From: Phreatobacter aquaticus
Lineage (GTDB): Bacteria > Pseudomonadota > Alphaproteobacteria > Rhizobiales > Phreatobacteraceae
Reading direction: 5' to 3'
DNA: 64,000 nt
NCBI RefSeq assembly: GCF_005160265.1
Contig: NZ_CP039865.1
Coordinates: 124,001-188,000 of the forward strand
The translations under genes and the position numbers were made by a program. This document shows positions 43,596 through 54,771 of the stretch, piece by piece (within the stretch, counting starts at the first letter, position 1; each line of letters starts with the position of its first letter). The notes beneath the pieces are model-generated. The model worked only from the letters and a program-made list of their open reading frames with translations, did not search any database and was not told where the DNA came from.

Positions 43596-44285
43596 ATGCA
43601 CGACGATCACGACCACCCGCACGACCACGATCATGGCCACGACCATGATCATCACCACCACGACCATGATCACGACCACAGCGACCATGATCACGACCAC
43701 AGCGACCTGTCGCCCATGGATGCGCGGGTGCGCGCCCTCGAGACGATCCTGACCGAAAAGGGCTATATCGATCCGGCCGCCATCGACCGCCTGATCGAGA
43801 CCTACGAGACCAAGGTTGGCCCGCATAACGGCGCGCGCGTCGTCGCCAAGGCCTGGAGCGACCCGGCCTTCCGCCAGCGGCTCTTGTCCGACGCTACAAG
43901 CGCCATTGCCGAGCTTGGCTATACCGGCCGCCAGGGCGAACACATGGTGGCGATCGAGAACACGCCGGACACCCACAACATGGTCGTCTGCACGCTGTGC
44001 TCCTGCTATCCGTGGCCGGTCCTGGGCTTGCCCCCGGTCTGGTACAAATCAGCGCCCTATCGCTCCAAAGCGGTGCGCGATCCGCGCGGGGTCCTGGCCG
44101 ATTTCGGCGTCACGCTGCCGGCGGCCAAGCAGATCAAGGTCTGGGATTCGACCGCGGAAGTTCGCTACCTCGTCATTCCTGAACGCCCGGCCGGCACGGA
44201 TGGATTGAGCGAGGACGAACTCGCCGCCTTGGTCTCGCGCGATTCGATGATCGGCACCGGCATCGTCGAAGGGCCATTGGCATGA
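43596..44285 (+). CDS. nthA: nitrile hydratase alpha subunit, cobalt type, with His/Asp tail
   Basis: 229 residues. Hydrates nitriles to amides in the alpha2-beta2 enzyme. The claw-setting motif is [17 protein letters not shown] near residues 130-147; Thr in CTLC is the cobalt-type signature, iron enzymes having Ser. The C-terminal [17 protein letters not shown] and [18 protein letters not shown] are typical. Unusual is the first 37 residues, in which I count 18 His and 14 Asp, almost nothing else, a low-complexity metal-binding tail before the normal start [16 protein letters not shown]. First gene of nthA-nthB-accessory with ATGA overlaps. Ribosome site GAGG precedes ATG 43596. Confidence 0.95.
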   Translation: MHDDHDHPHDHDHGHDHDHHHHDHDHDHSDHDHDHSDLSPMDARVRALETILTEKGYIDPAAIDRLIETYETKVGPHNGARVVAKAWSDPAFRQRLLSDATSAIAELGYTGRQGEHMVAIENTPDTHNMVVCTLCSCYPWPVLGLPPVWYKSAPYRSKAVRDPRGVLADFGVTLPAAKQIKVWDSTAEVRYLVIPERPAGTDGLSEDELAALVSRDSMIGTGIVEGPLA

Positions 44286-44944
44286 GTTACCAGGCCAATG
44301 CCGACATTGGCGGCCGGGCCGACCTCGGCCCCGTGGTCCTCGAGCCGAACGAACCCTTGTTCCACGCGCCCTGGGAAAGGCGCGCGCTCGGGCTGACCCT
44401 CGCCATGGGCGCGACGGGCGCCTGGAACCTCGACATTTCGCGCTCGGCCCGCGAGCAGCTGCCGGACTACCTCTCTTCGAGCTATTACGAACTCTGGATC
44501 CGCGGGCTTGAACGCCTGCTGGCCGATGCGGGCCTGGTCAACGAGACCGAACTGGTAGCCGGCCACGCGCAGGGCACGCCAAAGCCGGTCGCCCGCATCC
44601 TGACCGCCGATGCGGTTGACGCGGCCCTCGCACGCGGCAATCCGACCACACGTGCGGTGACATCGCCTGCCCGCTTCGCCGTCGGTGACCGGGTACTGAC
44701 CCGCCAGGTACCGCAGCCCACCGGCCACACGCGCCTGCCGCGCTATGTCCAGGGCAAGCCCGGCCTCGTCACCCACTGCCATGGCGCCCACGTCTTCCCC
44801 GACGCACATGCAGCCGGCCTCGGCGAACAGCCACAATGGCTCTATACCGTGCGCTTTGCCGCAACCGACCTGTTCGAGGCTGGCGCCGACCCGACCGTCA
44901 CGGTCTCCGTCGATGCCTGGGAAAGCTATCTGAGCCCCGCATGA
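44282..44944 (+). CDS. nthB: nitrile hydratase beta subunit
   Basis: 220 residues. The N-terminal domain with [27 protein letters not shown] and [13 protein letters not shown] holds the arginines that reach the alpha-subunit metal site; the C-terminal SH3-like barrel has [26 protein letters not shown] and LYTVRF. Together with NthA it forms the active enzyme. Both ends overlap neighbours by 4 bases, so stoichiometric coupled translation is expected. Confidence 0.95.
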   Translation: MSYQANADIGGRADLGPVVLEPNEPLFHAPWERRALGLTLAMGATGAWNLDISRSAREQLPDYLSSSYYELWIRGLERLLADAGLVNETELVAGHAQGTPKPVARILTADAVDAALARGNPTTRAVTSPARFAVGDRVLTRQVPQPTGHTRLPRYVQGKPGLVTHCHGAHVFPDAHAAGLGEQPQWLYTVRFAATDLFEAGADPTVTVSVDAWESYLSPA

Positions 44945-45321
44945 CCGCCCCCTCGACGCTGCCCGACCTCTCCGCCCTGCCCCACATTCCCTGCGATGCA
45001 GAAGGGCCGGTGTTCCGCGAGCCGTGGGAGGCTCATGCCTTCGCGCTGGCCGTGACGCTCCATGGCAAGGGCCTGTTCACCTGGCCGGAATGGGCGGAAC
45101 ACCTGTCGCGCGAGATCAAGGCGGCGCAGGCGGCAGGCGACCCTGATACGGGTGAGACCTATTACCAGCACTGGCTGAAAGCGCTGGAGAGCCTGGTGAT
45201 TGCCAAGGGTGTCACCACCGGCGACGTGATCGACCGGACGACAGACGATTGGCATGCGGCGGCCGAGGCAACTCCCCACGGAAAGCCCATCGAGCTCTCC
45301 GTCCTGAAACACCGGCACTGA
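44941..45321 (+). CDS. nitrile hydratase accessory/activator protein
   Basis: 126 residues. The sequence PVFREPWEAHAFALAVTLHGKGLFTWPEWAEHLSREI (cited in part) resembles the N-terminal domain of the beta subunit, the hallmark of small NHase activators (P14K/NhlE type) that carry an apo-alpha subunit and help insert cobalt by subunit swapping. The three-gene order alpha-beta-activator is that of cobalt enzymes. Starts at ATG 44941 within the nthB stop. The end KHRH is slightly basic. Confidence 0.9.
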   Translation: MTAPSTLPDLSALPHIPCDAEGPVFREPWEAHAFALAVTLHGKGLFTWPEWAEHLSREIKAAQAAGDPDTGETYYQHWLKALESLVIAKGVTTGDVIDRTTDDWHAAAEATPHGKPIELSVLKHRH

Positions 45322-45459
45322 CGCGGCTTTCCGTCGCATGGGTGTTTCTAGCGAGTGGCAATCCGACGCCACGCGATCTAAACACCTGTCTTGGATTTCA
45401 GGCCCCCTAAAGGGCCGGAATGATCCAGCAACCTCCCCCTTTTTTGCATTGGACATCCC

Positions 45460-45825
45460 ATGCGCGCTTTCCTTATTGCGGCTTTCGCCGCCCTTCTTCT
45501 CGCGGCTCCGGAAGCTGCCAATGCCCAGGCTCAGCAGGACTTTGTCCTGGTCAACCGCACCGGCTACACGATCGACGAGGTCTATGTCAGCGCAGCCTCG
45601 CGCAACAGCTGGGGCGACGACCTCATGGGCGATGACAGCCTCGAGGAAGGCCAGCAGCTGAACGTCCGCTTTCCGCGCGGCGCCTCGGAATGCAGCTTCG
45701 ACATCAAGGTTGTCTATGACGACCAGGAGACCGCCGAGTTCCGCGGCGTGAACCTCTGCCAGGTCAGCAAGGTGACGATTTTCTACAGCCGCTCGGCCGG
45801 CACCACCCGCTTCACCGTCGAGTGA
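45460..45825 (+). CDS. small exported protein of unknown function
   Basis: 121 residues with a clear signal peptide (MRAFLIAAFAALLLAAPEAANAQ). The mature 97 residues are a beta-rich domain with FVLVNRTGYTIDEVYVSA, then a Cys pair in SECSFDI and NLCQVSKV that could form a disulfide. NRTGYTI... is the motif of a family of short periplasmic proteins in Hyphomicrobiales with no known function. Monocistronic, closed by a strong terminator palindrome 27 bases after the stop. Confidence 0.8.
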   Translation: MRAFLIAAFAALLLAAPEAANAQAQQDFVLVNRTGYTIDEVYVSAASRNSWGDDLMGDDSLEEGQQLNVRFPRGASECSFDIKVVYDDQETAEFRGVNLCQVSKVTIFYSRSAGTTRFTVE

Positions 45826-45852
45826 GCCGCGGACCAACCCACCGGAATATGA

Positions 45853-45878
45853 AAAGGGCGGCCCTAGGGCCGCCCTTT
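45853..45878. terminator. bidirectional intrinsic terminator
   Basis: A perfect 26-base palindrome: AAAGGGCGGCCC, TA, GGGCCGCCCTTT, with A and T runs at the ends. It sits between the convergent exported-protein and NIPSNAP genes, and can stop transcription in both directions. Confidence 0.88.
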
Positions 45879-45901
45879 GTCATTCGATGGGGATGGTCGC
45901 G

Positions 45902-46228
45902 TCAGCGAACCGACGAAAAGGCCGTCGGCTGAAGGAACTGGCTCGCGACATTGGACAGGATCGGACCGTCCTTCTCGCTGTCGTTGCGCGCCGCGATCCA
46001 CTCGGGATCGGCCTGGAAGGCGGACCACTTCTTTTCGCGCTCGGCCATCGATTCCCAGGCGACCAGATAGGTCAGGTCATTGTTGGATTCGCCGATCACT
46101 GTCGTCCAGAAGCCGGCCTGGCGGATGCCATGGCGCTCCCATATCTTCAGCGTGTGGTCGTTGAACCGCTTGAGCAGGTTCGGCAGCCGCCCCGGCAGGC
46201 AGCGATAGATGCGCAACTCGTAGATCAT
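45902..46228 (-). CDS. NIPSNAP-family protein
   Basis: 108 residues of a ferredoxin-like dimeric alpha/beta barrel. MIYELRIYRCLPGRLPNLLKRF, then WERHGI, GESNNDLTYLVAWESMAEREKKWSAF and DPEW are the NIPSNAP signature. Function in bacteria is not established. GGGGGAAA precedes the ATG. It follows gyrB on the same strand after a 31-base gap, so it may be read through from gyrB. Confidence 0.88.
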   Translation of the reverse strand: MIYELRIYRCLPGRLPNLLKRFNDHTLKIWERHGIRQAGFWTTVIGESNNDLTYLVAWESMAEREKKWSAFQADPEWIAARNDSEKDGPILSNVASQFLQPTAFSSVR

Positions 46229-46259
46229 TCCTGGTTTCCCCCTTCCGGCCGATGCCCAA

Positions 46260-48767
<2,508 letters not shown>

Positions 48768-48904
48768 CTATATAGTCGCTCGCACACGCACGCGCGAGCA
48801 CAACCTTGTCGATCCCCAAGGCGGCTCCGCCACATCCGCGCTATCTTCGCCTGCGAATCAGGACATCTGCCGTCCTCACTGCCGGACCAGATCGGAGGCC
48901 CGAC

Positions 48905-50092
48905 ATGCCCATTCTCACCCGACGCCAGATTCTGCTCGCCGCCGGCGGCCTTGCGGCGCCAGCCCTCATCGGGCGGGCTGAAGCTGCGACCTTTGCCGGT
49001 TTCGTCGAGACCCTGTGGCCGGCCGCATCCGGCGCCGGCGTTTTGCGCGCAACCTTCAACCGTGCCTTCCAGGGCGTGGAGCCGAACCCGCGGGTCATCG
49101 AGCTTTCCCAGCGCCAGCCGGAGTTCCGCCGCACGTTGGGCGACTATGTCGACGTGCGCACCTCCAACAAACGCACCACCAATGGCCGCGCCGGGATTGC
49201 CGAGCACCGCGCGACATTCGCTGGGGTCGAGAGCCGCTATGGCGTGCCCGGCGACATCGTCTGCTCCATCTGGGGCAACGAGACATCTTATGGGACGGCG
49301 CGCGGCGAGCACTATGTCATCCAGGCCATGGCGACGCTTGCCCATGCTGGGAGGCGCGCCGACTTCTTCCGCCGCGAGTTGATCGCGGCCCTGCGCATCC
49401 TCCAGTCCGGCGACGTGCAGCCGCAAGCCATGACCGGCTCCTGGGCCGGCGCCATGGGTCACGTCCAGTTCATGCCGACCAGCTTCCATGCCTTTGCCAT
49501 CGATTTCACCGGCGATGGGCGGCGCGACATCTGGAACTCGATCCCCGATGCCATGGGGTCGGCAGCCAATTATCTCCGCCGCAATGGCTGGACGCCGGGC
49601 GTGCCGTGGGGCTTCGAGGTCAATGCGCCGGGGATCGCCGGCGACAGGGGCTCGCGCCGTGCCATCAGTGCCTGGGCGTCAAGCGGCGTCACGCGGGTTG
49701 GCGGCGGCTCGATGGCGAGCGACGCCGGCGCGGTCTTGTGGAAACCGGCCGGAGAGGGCGGCCCCCATTTGCTGCTGACCAGCAATTTCAACGTGATCAA
49801 GCGCTACAACAACGCGGATTCCTATGCGCTCGCCATCGGCCACCTCGCCGACCGGATCAAGGGCGGCGGACGGTTCTCGAGGCCCTGGCCGCCAGGCGAA
49901 GGCGGCCTGACCCATGCCGACCGCGAGGACATCCAGCGGCGGCTGAATGCTCTGGGCTTCGATCTCGGCGATGTCGACGGCATTCTTGGCGACAAGTCGA
50001 AACAGGCAGTCCGCACCATGCAGGGCCGCTTCGGCATGCCGCAGACCGGCGAAGCAGACCGGGCGTTCCTCGAGCGGCTCCGGCGCGGCTGA
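48905..50092 (+). CDS. MltB-type lytic murein transglycosylase with peptidoglycan-binding domain
   Basis: 395 residues. A twin-arginine-like signal (TRRQILLAAGGLAAPALIGRAEA) leads to an SLT-2/MltB catalytic domain: SQRQPEFRRTLGDYVD, GVPGDIVCSIWGNETSYG (catalytic Glu), GSWAGAMGHVQFMPTSF and SNFNVIKRYNNADSYALAIGHL. A PG_binding_1 repeat ends the protein (IQRRLNALGFDLGDVDGILGDKSKQAV). It cleaves glycan strands to 1,6-anhydromuropeptides. GGAGG lies 6 bases before the ATG. A second enzyme of the same architecture is found at 51.8 kb. Confidence 0.92.
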   Translation: MPILTRRQILLAAGGLAAPALIGRAEAATFAGFVETLWPAASGAGVLRATFNRAFQGVEPNPRVIELSQRQPEFRRTLGDYVDVRTSNKRTTNGRAGIAEHRATFAGVESRYGVPGDIVCSIWGNETSYGTARGEHYVIQAMATLAHAGRRADFFRRELIAALRILQSGDVQPQAMTGSWAGAMGHVQFMPTSFHAFAIDFTGDGRRDIWNSIPDAMGSAANYLRRNGWTPGVPWGFEVNAPGIAGDRGSRRAISAWASSGVTRVGGGSMASDAGAVLWKPAGEGGPHLLLTSNFNVIKRYNNADSYALAIGHLADRIKGGGRFSRPWPPGEGGLTHADREDIQRRLNALGFDLGDVDGILGDKSKQAVRTMQGRFGMPQTGEADRAFLERLRRG

Positions 50093-50141
50093 TGCGGTCC
50101 TTGGCATGGCGCTTGCCCTGTTGAGGCGCAGGGAGAAGGTC

Positions 50142-50708
50142 ATGCCGCCGCCGCTTCACGTCACCTTTGCAGCAGGCTCAGCCGGCGCCTGGCGCATCGA
50201 CCGGATCGACGCGGTGCGGGGTGAGCCCTTGCCGGTCGCCGAGCGCCTCGCTGTGATCGAGGCGGCCTCCGCAGCTGAAATGTCGACATGGACGCTTCGG
50301 GGCGTGGTCAGCAACACCCGGTACACGAACCGAGACGAGGTGTCCGATCTCACGACCCGCCAGGAGGGTCTCGGACGCCCGGCCTCAACCCGCGCGGCTC
50401 TGATCCCGATTTCCAAGAGCGAGGCCTGGTGGGCTTTGGCCCAGGACGAACGCCGCGCCATCATGGAAGAGCGCTCACACCACATTGCCATTGGGCTGGA
50501 TTACCTGCCCGCCATCGCAAGGCGCCTTCACCACAGCCGCGATCTCGGCGAGCGCTTCGACTTTCTGACCTGGTTCGAGTTCGCGCCCGAGCACGAGGGC
50601 GACTTCAATAAACTCGTCGCGCGCCTGCGCCAGACCGAGGAATGGCGCTATGTTACGCGCGAGGTCGATATCCGGCTGACCATGGCCGCTGGCGGCCCGG
50701 CATCCTGA
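50142..50708 (+). CDS. chlorite dismutase-family heme protein
   Basis: 188 residues. Matches the short (lineage II, dimeric) chlorite dismutase/HemQ-like fold by MSTWTLRGVVSNTRYTNRDE at the first ferredoxin-like half and by ERSHHIAIGLDYLPAIARRLHHSRDL, DFLTWFEFAPEHEGDFNKLVARLR in the second. A histidine in the RRLHHSRD region is the likely proximal heme ligand. True chlorite dismutation, coproheme decarboxylase or another heme role cannot be told apart here. The ATG at 50142 follows GGAGAAGG. Position between two lytic transglycosylases has no obvious functional link. Confidence 0.8.
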   Translation: MPPPLHVTFAAGSAGAWRIDRIDAVRGEPLPVAERLAVIEAASAAEMSTWTLRGVVSNTRYTNRDEVSDLTTRQEGLGRPASTRAALIPISKSEAWWALAQDERRAIMEERSHHIAIGLDYLPAIARRLHHSRDLGERFDFLTWFEFAPEHEGDFNKLVARLRQTEEWRYVTREVDIRLTMAAGGPAS

Positions 50709-50741
50709 TACTCATCGGGGTGGCCCTTCTGGAGATGCCTC

Positions 50742-51728
50742 GTGAGTATCGGACTTCTCGCACTGCTCGACGACGTTGCTGCTCTCGTCAAGATAAGTGC
50801 GTCGACGCTGGATGACGTCGCGGGACAGGCCGCGAAGGCTGGCGCCAAGGCCGCCGGCGTCGTCATCGATGATGCCGCCGTCACGCCGCGCTATGTCGTC
50901 GGCATGCGGGCGGACCGCGAATTGCCGGTCATCGCCAAGATCGCGCGGGGATCCCTGCGCAACAAGCTGCTCTATCTGCTGCCGGTGGCGCTTGCACTCA
51001 GCGCCTTTGCACCCTGGGCGATCCTGCCCCTCCTCATGATTGGCGGTGCTTTCCTTTGCTACGAGGGGGCCGAGAAGGTCTACGAGGCCGTCGTCCCCCA
51101 CGATGCCAAGGCCCACGTGGCGGCTCTGGAGCCGCTGGCGCTTGGTGCTGCCTCGCTGGAGGACATCAAGGTTGCCAGCGCCATCAAGACCGATTTCATC
51201 CTGTCAGCCGAGATCATGGCGATCACGCTGGCCGCCATTCCGACCGGCAACATCTGGACGCAGGCGGCCGTCCTGGCGGCGGTCGGCATCGGCATCACGG
51301 TCTGGGTCTATGGCGGCGTGGCCCTGATCGTGAAGGCGGATGATGTCGGCATGGCGCTCGCCAGCACCACATCGTCCTCGCTGATGGGAACCGTCATCCG
51401 TGCCATCGGTCGCGGCCTTGTGCGCCTGATGCCATCGTTTCTCGCCGTACTGTCCGTGGTCGGCACGGCAGCGATGATCTGGGTCGGCGGCGGCATCGTG
51501 GTGCACGGGCTCGCCCATTTCGGACTGACTGGCGTCGAGCACGCGATCCAGACGATTGCCGACGGCGGTTCGCGCGCTCTGCCAGCCGTAGCGAGCGCCA
51601 TCAACTGGCTCCTGTTCGCAGCCGGCTCAGGGCTCGTCGGCCTGCTGATCGGTTTTGCCCTGATCCCGGTCAGTGAAAGGCTGCTGTCACCGGCCTGGCG
51701 AGGCCTCAAATCCCTGGTCGCGACATGA
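50742..51728 (+). CDS. DUF808 (YedI-type) membrane protein
   Basis: 328 residues, starting at a GTG preceded by GGAGATG. Opening MSIGLLALLDDVAALVKISASTLDDVAGQAAKAG and later VIDDAAVTPRYVVG, ALGAASLEDIKVASAIKTDFILSAEIMAITLA are diagnostic of DUF808. Five or six transmembrane helices follow residue 75. The family is widespread and of unknown function. It follows the Cld-family gene by 33 bases and could be co-transcribed with it. Confidence 0.9.
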   Translation: MSIGLLALLDDVAALVKISASTLDDVAGQAAKAGAKAAGVVIDDAAVTPRYVVGMRADRELPVIAKIARGSLRNKLLYLLPVALALSAFAPWAILPLLMIGGAFLCYEGAEKVYEAVVPHDAKAHVAALEPLALGAASLEDIKVASAIKTDFILSAEIMAITLAAIPTGNIWTQAAVLAAVGIGITVWVYGGVALIVKADDVGMALASTTSSSLMGTVIRAIGRGLVRLMPSFLAVLSVVGTAAMIWVGGGIVVHGLAHFGLTGVEHAIQTIADGGSRALPAVASAINWLLFAAGSGLVGLLIGFALIPVSERLLSPAWRGLKSLVAT

Positions 51729-51745
51729 CGACGCTTTGAGGGCGC

Positions 51746-51760
51746 TTAAGCCTTCGTTCA
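51746..51760 (+). promoter_or_regulatory. CtrA-like site (TTAA-N7-TTCA) upstream of the second MltB gene
   Basis: TTAA at 51746-51749, seven bases, TTCA at 51757-51760, one mismatch from the CtrA full site and 61 bases before the ATG of the lytic transglycosylase. Cell-wall remodelling genes are within the usual CtrA range; the site is suggestive only. Confidence 0.35.
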
Positions 51761-51820
51761 CCATGGAGGATGTTCCTCTAGGTCTTCGATAGGGCGTGGT
51801 CCCGCAACGGAGGCGTTGGC

Positions 51821-53038
51821 ATGGTGTGCTCACGTTCATGGCGCCGATTGGCGCTCGCACTGGTCGGGATCGGCTCCCTCACACTGCCGGGCGGAGCTAT
51901 CCACGCGCAGGATGGTGGCTTTGCGGCATGCCTTCAGTCGCTCCGCGGCCAGGCGGCGCAGCGCGGTGTGCTGCCCCAGGTCTTTGAGCAGGCGACGAAC
52001 GGTCTGACGCCAGACTCGTCGATCCTGCAGCTGCTGGACCGCCAGCCCGAATTCTCCCGCCAGCCGTGGGATTACATCAACGGCATCGTCGCCCAGAACC
52101 GGATCACCGAGGGGCGCCGGATGATGGTGCAGCATCGTGCCGCCTTCGAGCGCGCCGAACAGGCGACCGGCGTCGATCGCTACATCATCGCGGCCATCTG
52201 GGGCATCGAGACGAGCTTCGGGCGCTCAAAGGGCAATACCAGCGTCGTGCGCGCGACAGCGACACTCGCCTGCTACGGTCGCCGGCAAGAGTTCTTCCGA
52301 GGTGAATTCGTCGCAGCGCTGCAGATCATCGGTCGCGGTCATGTGGCGCCGGGCGAGTTCCGCGGTTCATGGGCGGGGGCCTTCGGCCACACCCAGTTCA
52401 TGCCGTCCACGTTCCTGCGCGCCGCGCGGTCGAGCTCCAATGCCCAGCGCATCGATCTTCTCGGCTCCATTCCCGACGCGATGATGTCGACCGGCAACCT
52501 GCTCCGTGAGGAAGGCTGGGTCCGCGGTCAGGGCTGGGGCTACGAAGTCACGATTCCGGCCAATCTCGACCTGACGCTCGCCGGTCGCGACCGGCCGATG
52601 CCGCTGTCGCAATGGTCCGCACGCGGCGTCCATCGCATCGGGGCCAGGGCGTTTCCGCGCGCCAGTGATCAGGCTTTCCTCCACCTTCCGGGAGGCGCCC
52701 GGGGGCCGGCTTTTCTCATGCTGCCCAATTTCCGCGTCATCATGAAATATAACAATTCCGAAAGCTACGCGATGGCGGTCGGCCACCTGGCGGATCGGCT
52801 GCGGGGCGGCGGTCCGTTCGCGCGGCCCTGGCCCGTCTCCGAGCGTGCGCTGTCGCGGGAGGAACGGCTCGAGATCCAGCAGCGGCTGACCCAGGTGGGG
52901 CTCTACACCGGCACCATCGACGGCCGGCTGGGCGCGGGCACACGCGAGGCGCTGCAGCGCTATCAGGCGCGCGTCGGCCTGGCGGCCGATGGGTTCCCGA
53001 CCGCCGCCCTGCTCCAGCGGATGCGCCAGGGCGGCTGA
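51821..53038 (+). CDS. second MltB-type lytic murein transglycosylase
   Basis: 405 residues. Signal peptide ending GGAIHAQ, then the MltB catalytic domain: LDRQPEFSRQPWDYINGIV, GVDRYIIAAIWGIETSFG with the catalytic Glu, RGSWAGAFGHTQFMPSTFL and MLPNFRVIMKYNNSESYAMAVGHLADRL. A C-terminal PG_binding_1 domain (IQQRLTQVGLYTGTIDGRLGAGTREAL) follows. It shares the domain order of the enzyme at 48.9 kb but is well diverged, so these are old paralogues. GGAGG precedes the ATG by 7 bases. The DUF459 gene follows 84 bases later on the same strand. Confidence 0.92.
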   Translation: MVCSRSWRRLALALVGIGSLTLPGGAIHAQDGGFAACLQSLRGQAAQRGVLPQVFEQATNGLTPDSSILQLLDRQPEFSRQPWDYINGIVAQNRITEGRRMMVQHRAAFERAEQATGVDRYIIAAIWGIETSFGRSKGNTSVVRATATLACYGRRQEFFRGEFVAALQIIGRGHVAPGEFRGSWAGAFGHTQFMPSTFLRAARSSSNAQRIDLLGSIPDAMMSTGNLLREEGWVRGQGWGYEVTIPANLDLTLAGRDRPMPLSQWSARGVHRIGARAFPRASDQAFLHLPGGARGPAFLMLPNFRVIMKYNNSESYAMAVGHLADRLRGGGPFARPWPVSERALSREERLEIQQRLTQVGLYTGTIDGRLGAGTREALQRYQARVGLAADGFPTAALLQRMRQGG

Positions 53039-53122
53039 GCCAAGCCATCGTCCCGGTTCTATGAGGACCCGTCATTGCCGTGCTAGAAGGCAACAAGCGG
53101 ACAATGGACCCGAGGCTGCCTG

Positions 53123-54421
53123 GTGACACGGATCGGCATATGGCTGGCATTCCTCCTGCTGGCGGGGCTCGCACTCGCTCCGGTGCCTGCTGAAGCGCAA
53201 TCCGGCTATACCGACGATCGCTATCCCCATCTCTTCGCGCCGCGAAACCAGCGTCCGAGGATCATTTCGATCCCCCAACGCACCCGGCCGACCGCCGCGC
53301 GGAGCCAGCAGACTTCGGAATCCCTGCGGCCCCCATCGGACCGCAGCCGTGCGGGCAGTGCGACTTCTGATCCAGCCAATCCGGAGGCAGCAACAGTCCC
53401 CGCCGCACCGACAACCTTCGTGCTGGTGCTGGGCGACAACCTCGCGGAATGGCTCGCCTACGGCATCGAGAATGCCTTCGAGGATGTGCCGGAGCTTGGA
53501 GTGAACGACCAGACGAAGATCTCGTCGGGTCTGGCGCGCGCCGAGTTCTACGACTGGGTGAAGGCAATCCCCGAATTGCTCGCCCGCGAAGCCAAGGTCG
53601 ATTTCATCGTGATGATGATTGGCTCCAACGACCGCCAGGCTATCCGAGTCGACCGCGACACGTTCGAGCCTCGCACCGACCGCTGGCGGGAGCTCTACGT
53701 CCAGCGCATCGACCAGGCGATGCAGGCGATGAAGGCGCGCGGCGTGCCCGTCTACTGGGTCGGCCTGCCGCCGCTCCGCGGCCAGCGCATCTCGGCCGAC
53801 ATGGCCTATCTGAACGACCTCTACAAGGAGCGCGCCGCCCAGAACGGCGTCAACTATATCGATGTCTGGAACGGCTTCGTCGACGAACAGGGCCAGTACA
53901 CCCAGTTCGGACCCGATTTCGCCGGCCAGATCCGCAGGCTGCGCACCGCCGACGGCGTGCATTTCACCAGTGCCGGCGCGCGCAAGCTTGCCCTCTTTCT
54001 CGAGCAGGACCTCCGCCGCGACCTGGTCGGCCGGATCGCGCCGGCCAATCCCGAGGCAACGCCCGGTCGGCTCCCCGATGGCGGCCTGCCGGTTCCACAG
54101 GCCGCCGTACCGGGCCTGGTTGCACCCGAGATCGTCCAGCCGCAACCACGCCCGCTCGCCGGTCCGGTCTTTCCGTTGGCGGGAAATCCGGCCCAAATTC
54201 GCACCCCACCGGGCAATGCGCCGCCTGAGGCGCTTCCCGCGCCGACCGCCGCACGCACGCTCGCCGGCGACCGGCCCGCCGGCGCTCTTCAGGGCACTGC
54301 GGCGGCGGTGCTTGTTCGCGGCGAAGCGCCCTCGGCACCTCGCGGGAGGGCCGACGATTTCAGCTGGCCTGGCAGCCCGCGGAGCCCGACGTCGGACCTC
54401 CCGACAGCCCGAGCGCCCTAA
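53123..54421 (+). CDS. DUF459 SGNH/GDSL-like exported protein
   Basis: 432 residues from a GTG. Signal peptide ends at PAEAQS. The central DUF459 domain (residues 95-300) has the SGNH block order LVLGDNLAEWLAYGIENAF, MMIGSNDRQAI, then ADGVHFTSAGARKLALFLE with the Asp-x-x-His pair. In block I the position of the usual serine (GDS) is Asn (GDN). DUF459 proteins of rhizobia commonly lack this serine, so catalysis of the standard type is doubtful. The last 120 residues are Pro/Ala-rich and unstructured. Gene follows a lytic transglycosylase, hinting at wall or exopolysaccharide modification. Confidence 0.85.
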   Translation: MTRIGIWLAFLLLAGLALAPVPAEAQSGYTDDRYPHLFAPRNQRPRIISIPQRTRPTAARSQQTSESLRPPSDRSRAGSATSDPANPEAATVPAAPTTFVLVLGDNLAEWLAYGIENAFEDVPELGVNDQTKISSGLARAEFYDWVKAIPELLAREAKVDFIVMMIGSNDRQAIRVDRDTFEPRTDRWRELYVQRIDQAMQAMKARGVPVYWVGLPPLRGQRISADMAYLNDLYKERAAQNGVNYIDVWNGFVDEQGQYTQFGPDFAGQIRRLRTADGVHFTSAGARKLALFLEQDLRRDLVGRIAPANPEATPGRLPDGGLPVPQAAVPGLVAPEIVQPQPRPLAGPVFPLAGNPAQIRTPPGNAPPEALPAPTAARTLAGDRPAGALQGTAAAVLVRGEAPSAPRGRADDFSWPGSPRSPTSDLPTARAP

Positions 54422-54771
54422 CTGGCTTTCGTGAGCCCAAAAGGCGTTTCTGCAATTAAATGTCGCCTGGCAGGGTTCTGACTTTTCGTTTCTGACGATC
54501 AATACGGGTCAGGTGGCAACAAACCGCCTGACTTGGTCAATTTGCCCGTGCTTTGCCGCTTGTGCCCTTGTTTGAAATCTGTCAAATAACGGGAGAGAAA
54601 GGTCAGCATCACTGCCCTTTCCGACAGGCGCCCGCAAGGACGCTCCGGGGTCGATCAAAAACCTCGGCATGGCATGCCGGCCGGCGCAGGGATTTCCCAA
54701 CGTCGTCGCCGGCTCGATGTGTCACAATGACAATATCGACAGCGGTGTGAGAACAGCGCACGGGGTGGACG
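54422..54771. promoter_or_regulatory. 350-base leader of gltB with several inverted repeats
   Basis: No gene is supported in this interval. It holds four dyad elements: a hairpin at 54508-54532 (see separate entry), TTTGA-N6-TCAAA at 54571-54586, the perfect 15-base palindrome CGGCATG-G-CATGCCG at 54665-54679, and TGTCA-CAA-TGACA at 54720-54732. The density suggests a regulated promoter or leader for glutamate synthase. The DUF459 gene ends before it on the same strand. Confidence 0.5.
54508..54532 (+). terminator. hairpin in the DUF459-gltB gap
   Basis: GTCAGGTGG and CCGCCTGAC pair as a 9-base RNA stem (one G-U) around the loop CAACAAA, followed by TTGGTCAATTTG. It lies 87 bases after the DUF459 stop and may be a terminator, or a leader structure of gltB if transcription starts upstream. 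Confidence 0.4.

Noticed and set aside
45401-45416. GGCCC...GGGCC hairpin after the nitrile hydratase operon
   Set aside because: The 5-base stem without a T run is too weak to call a terminator, though it could still slow polymerase.
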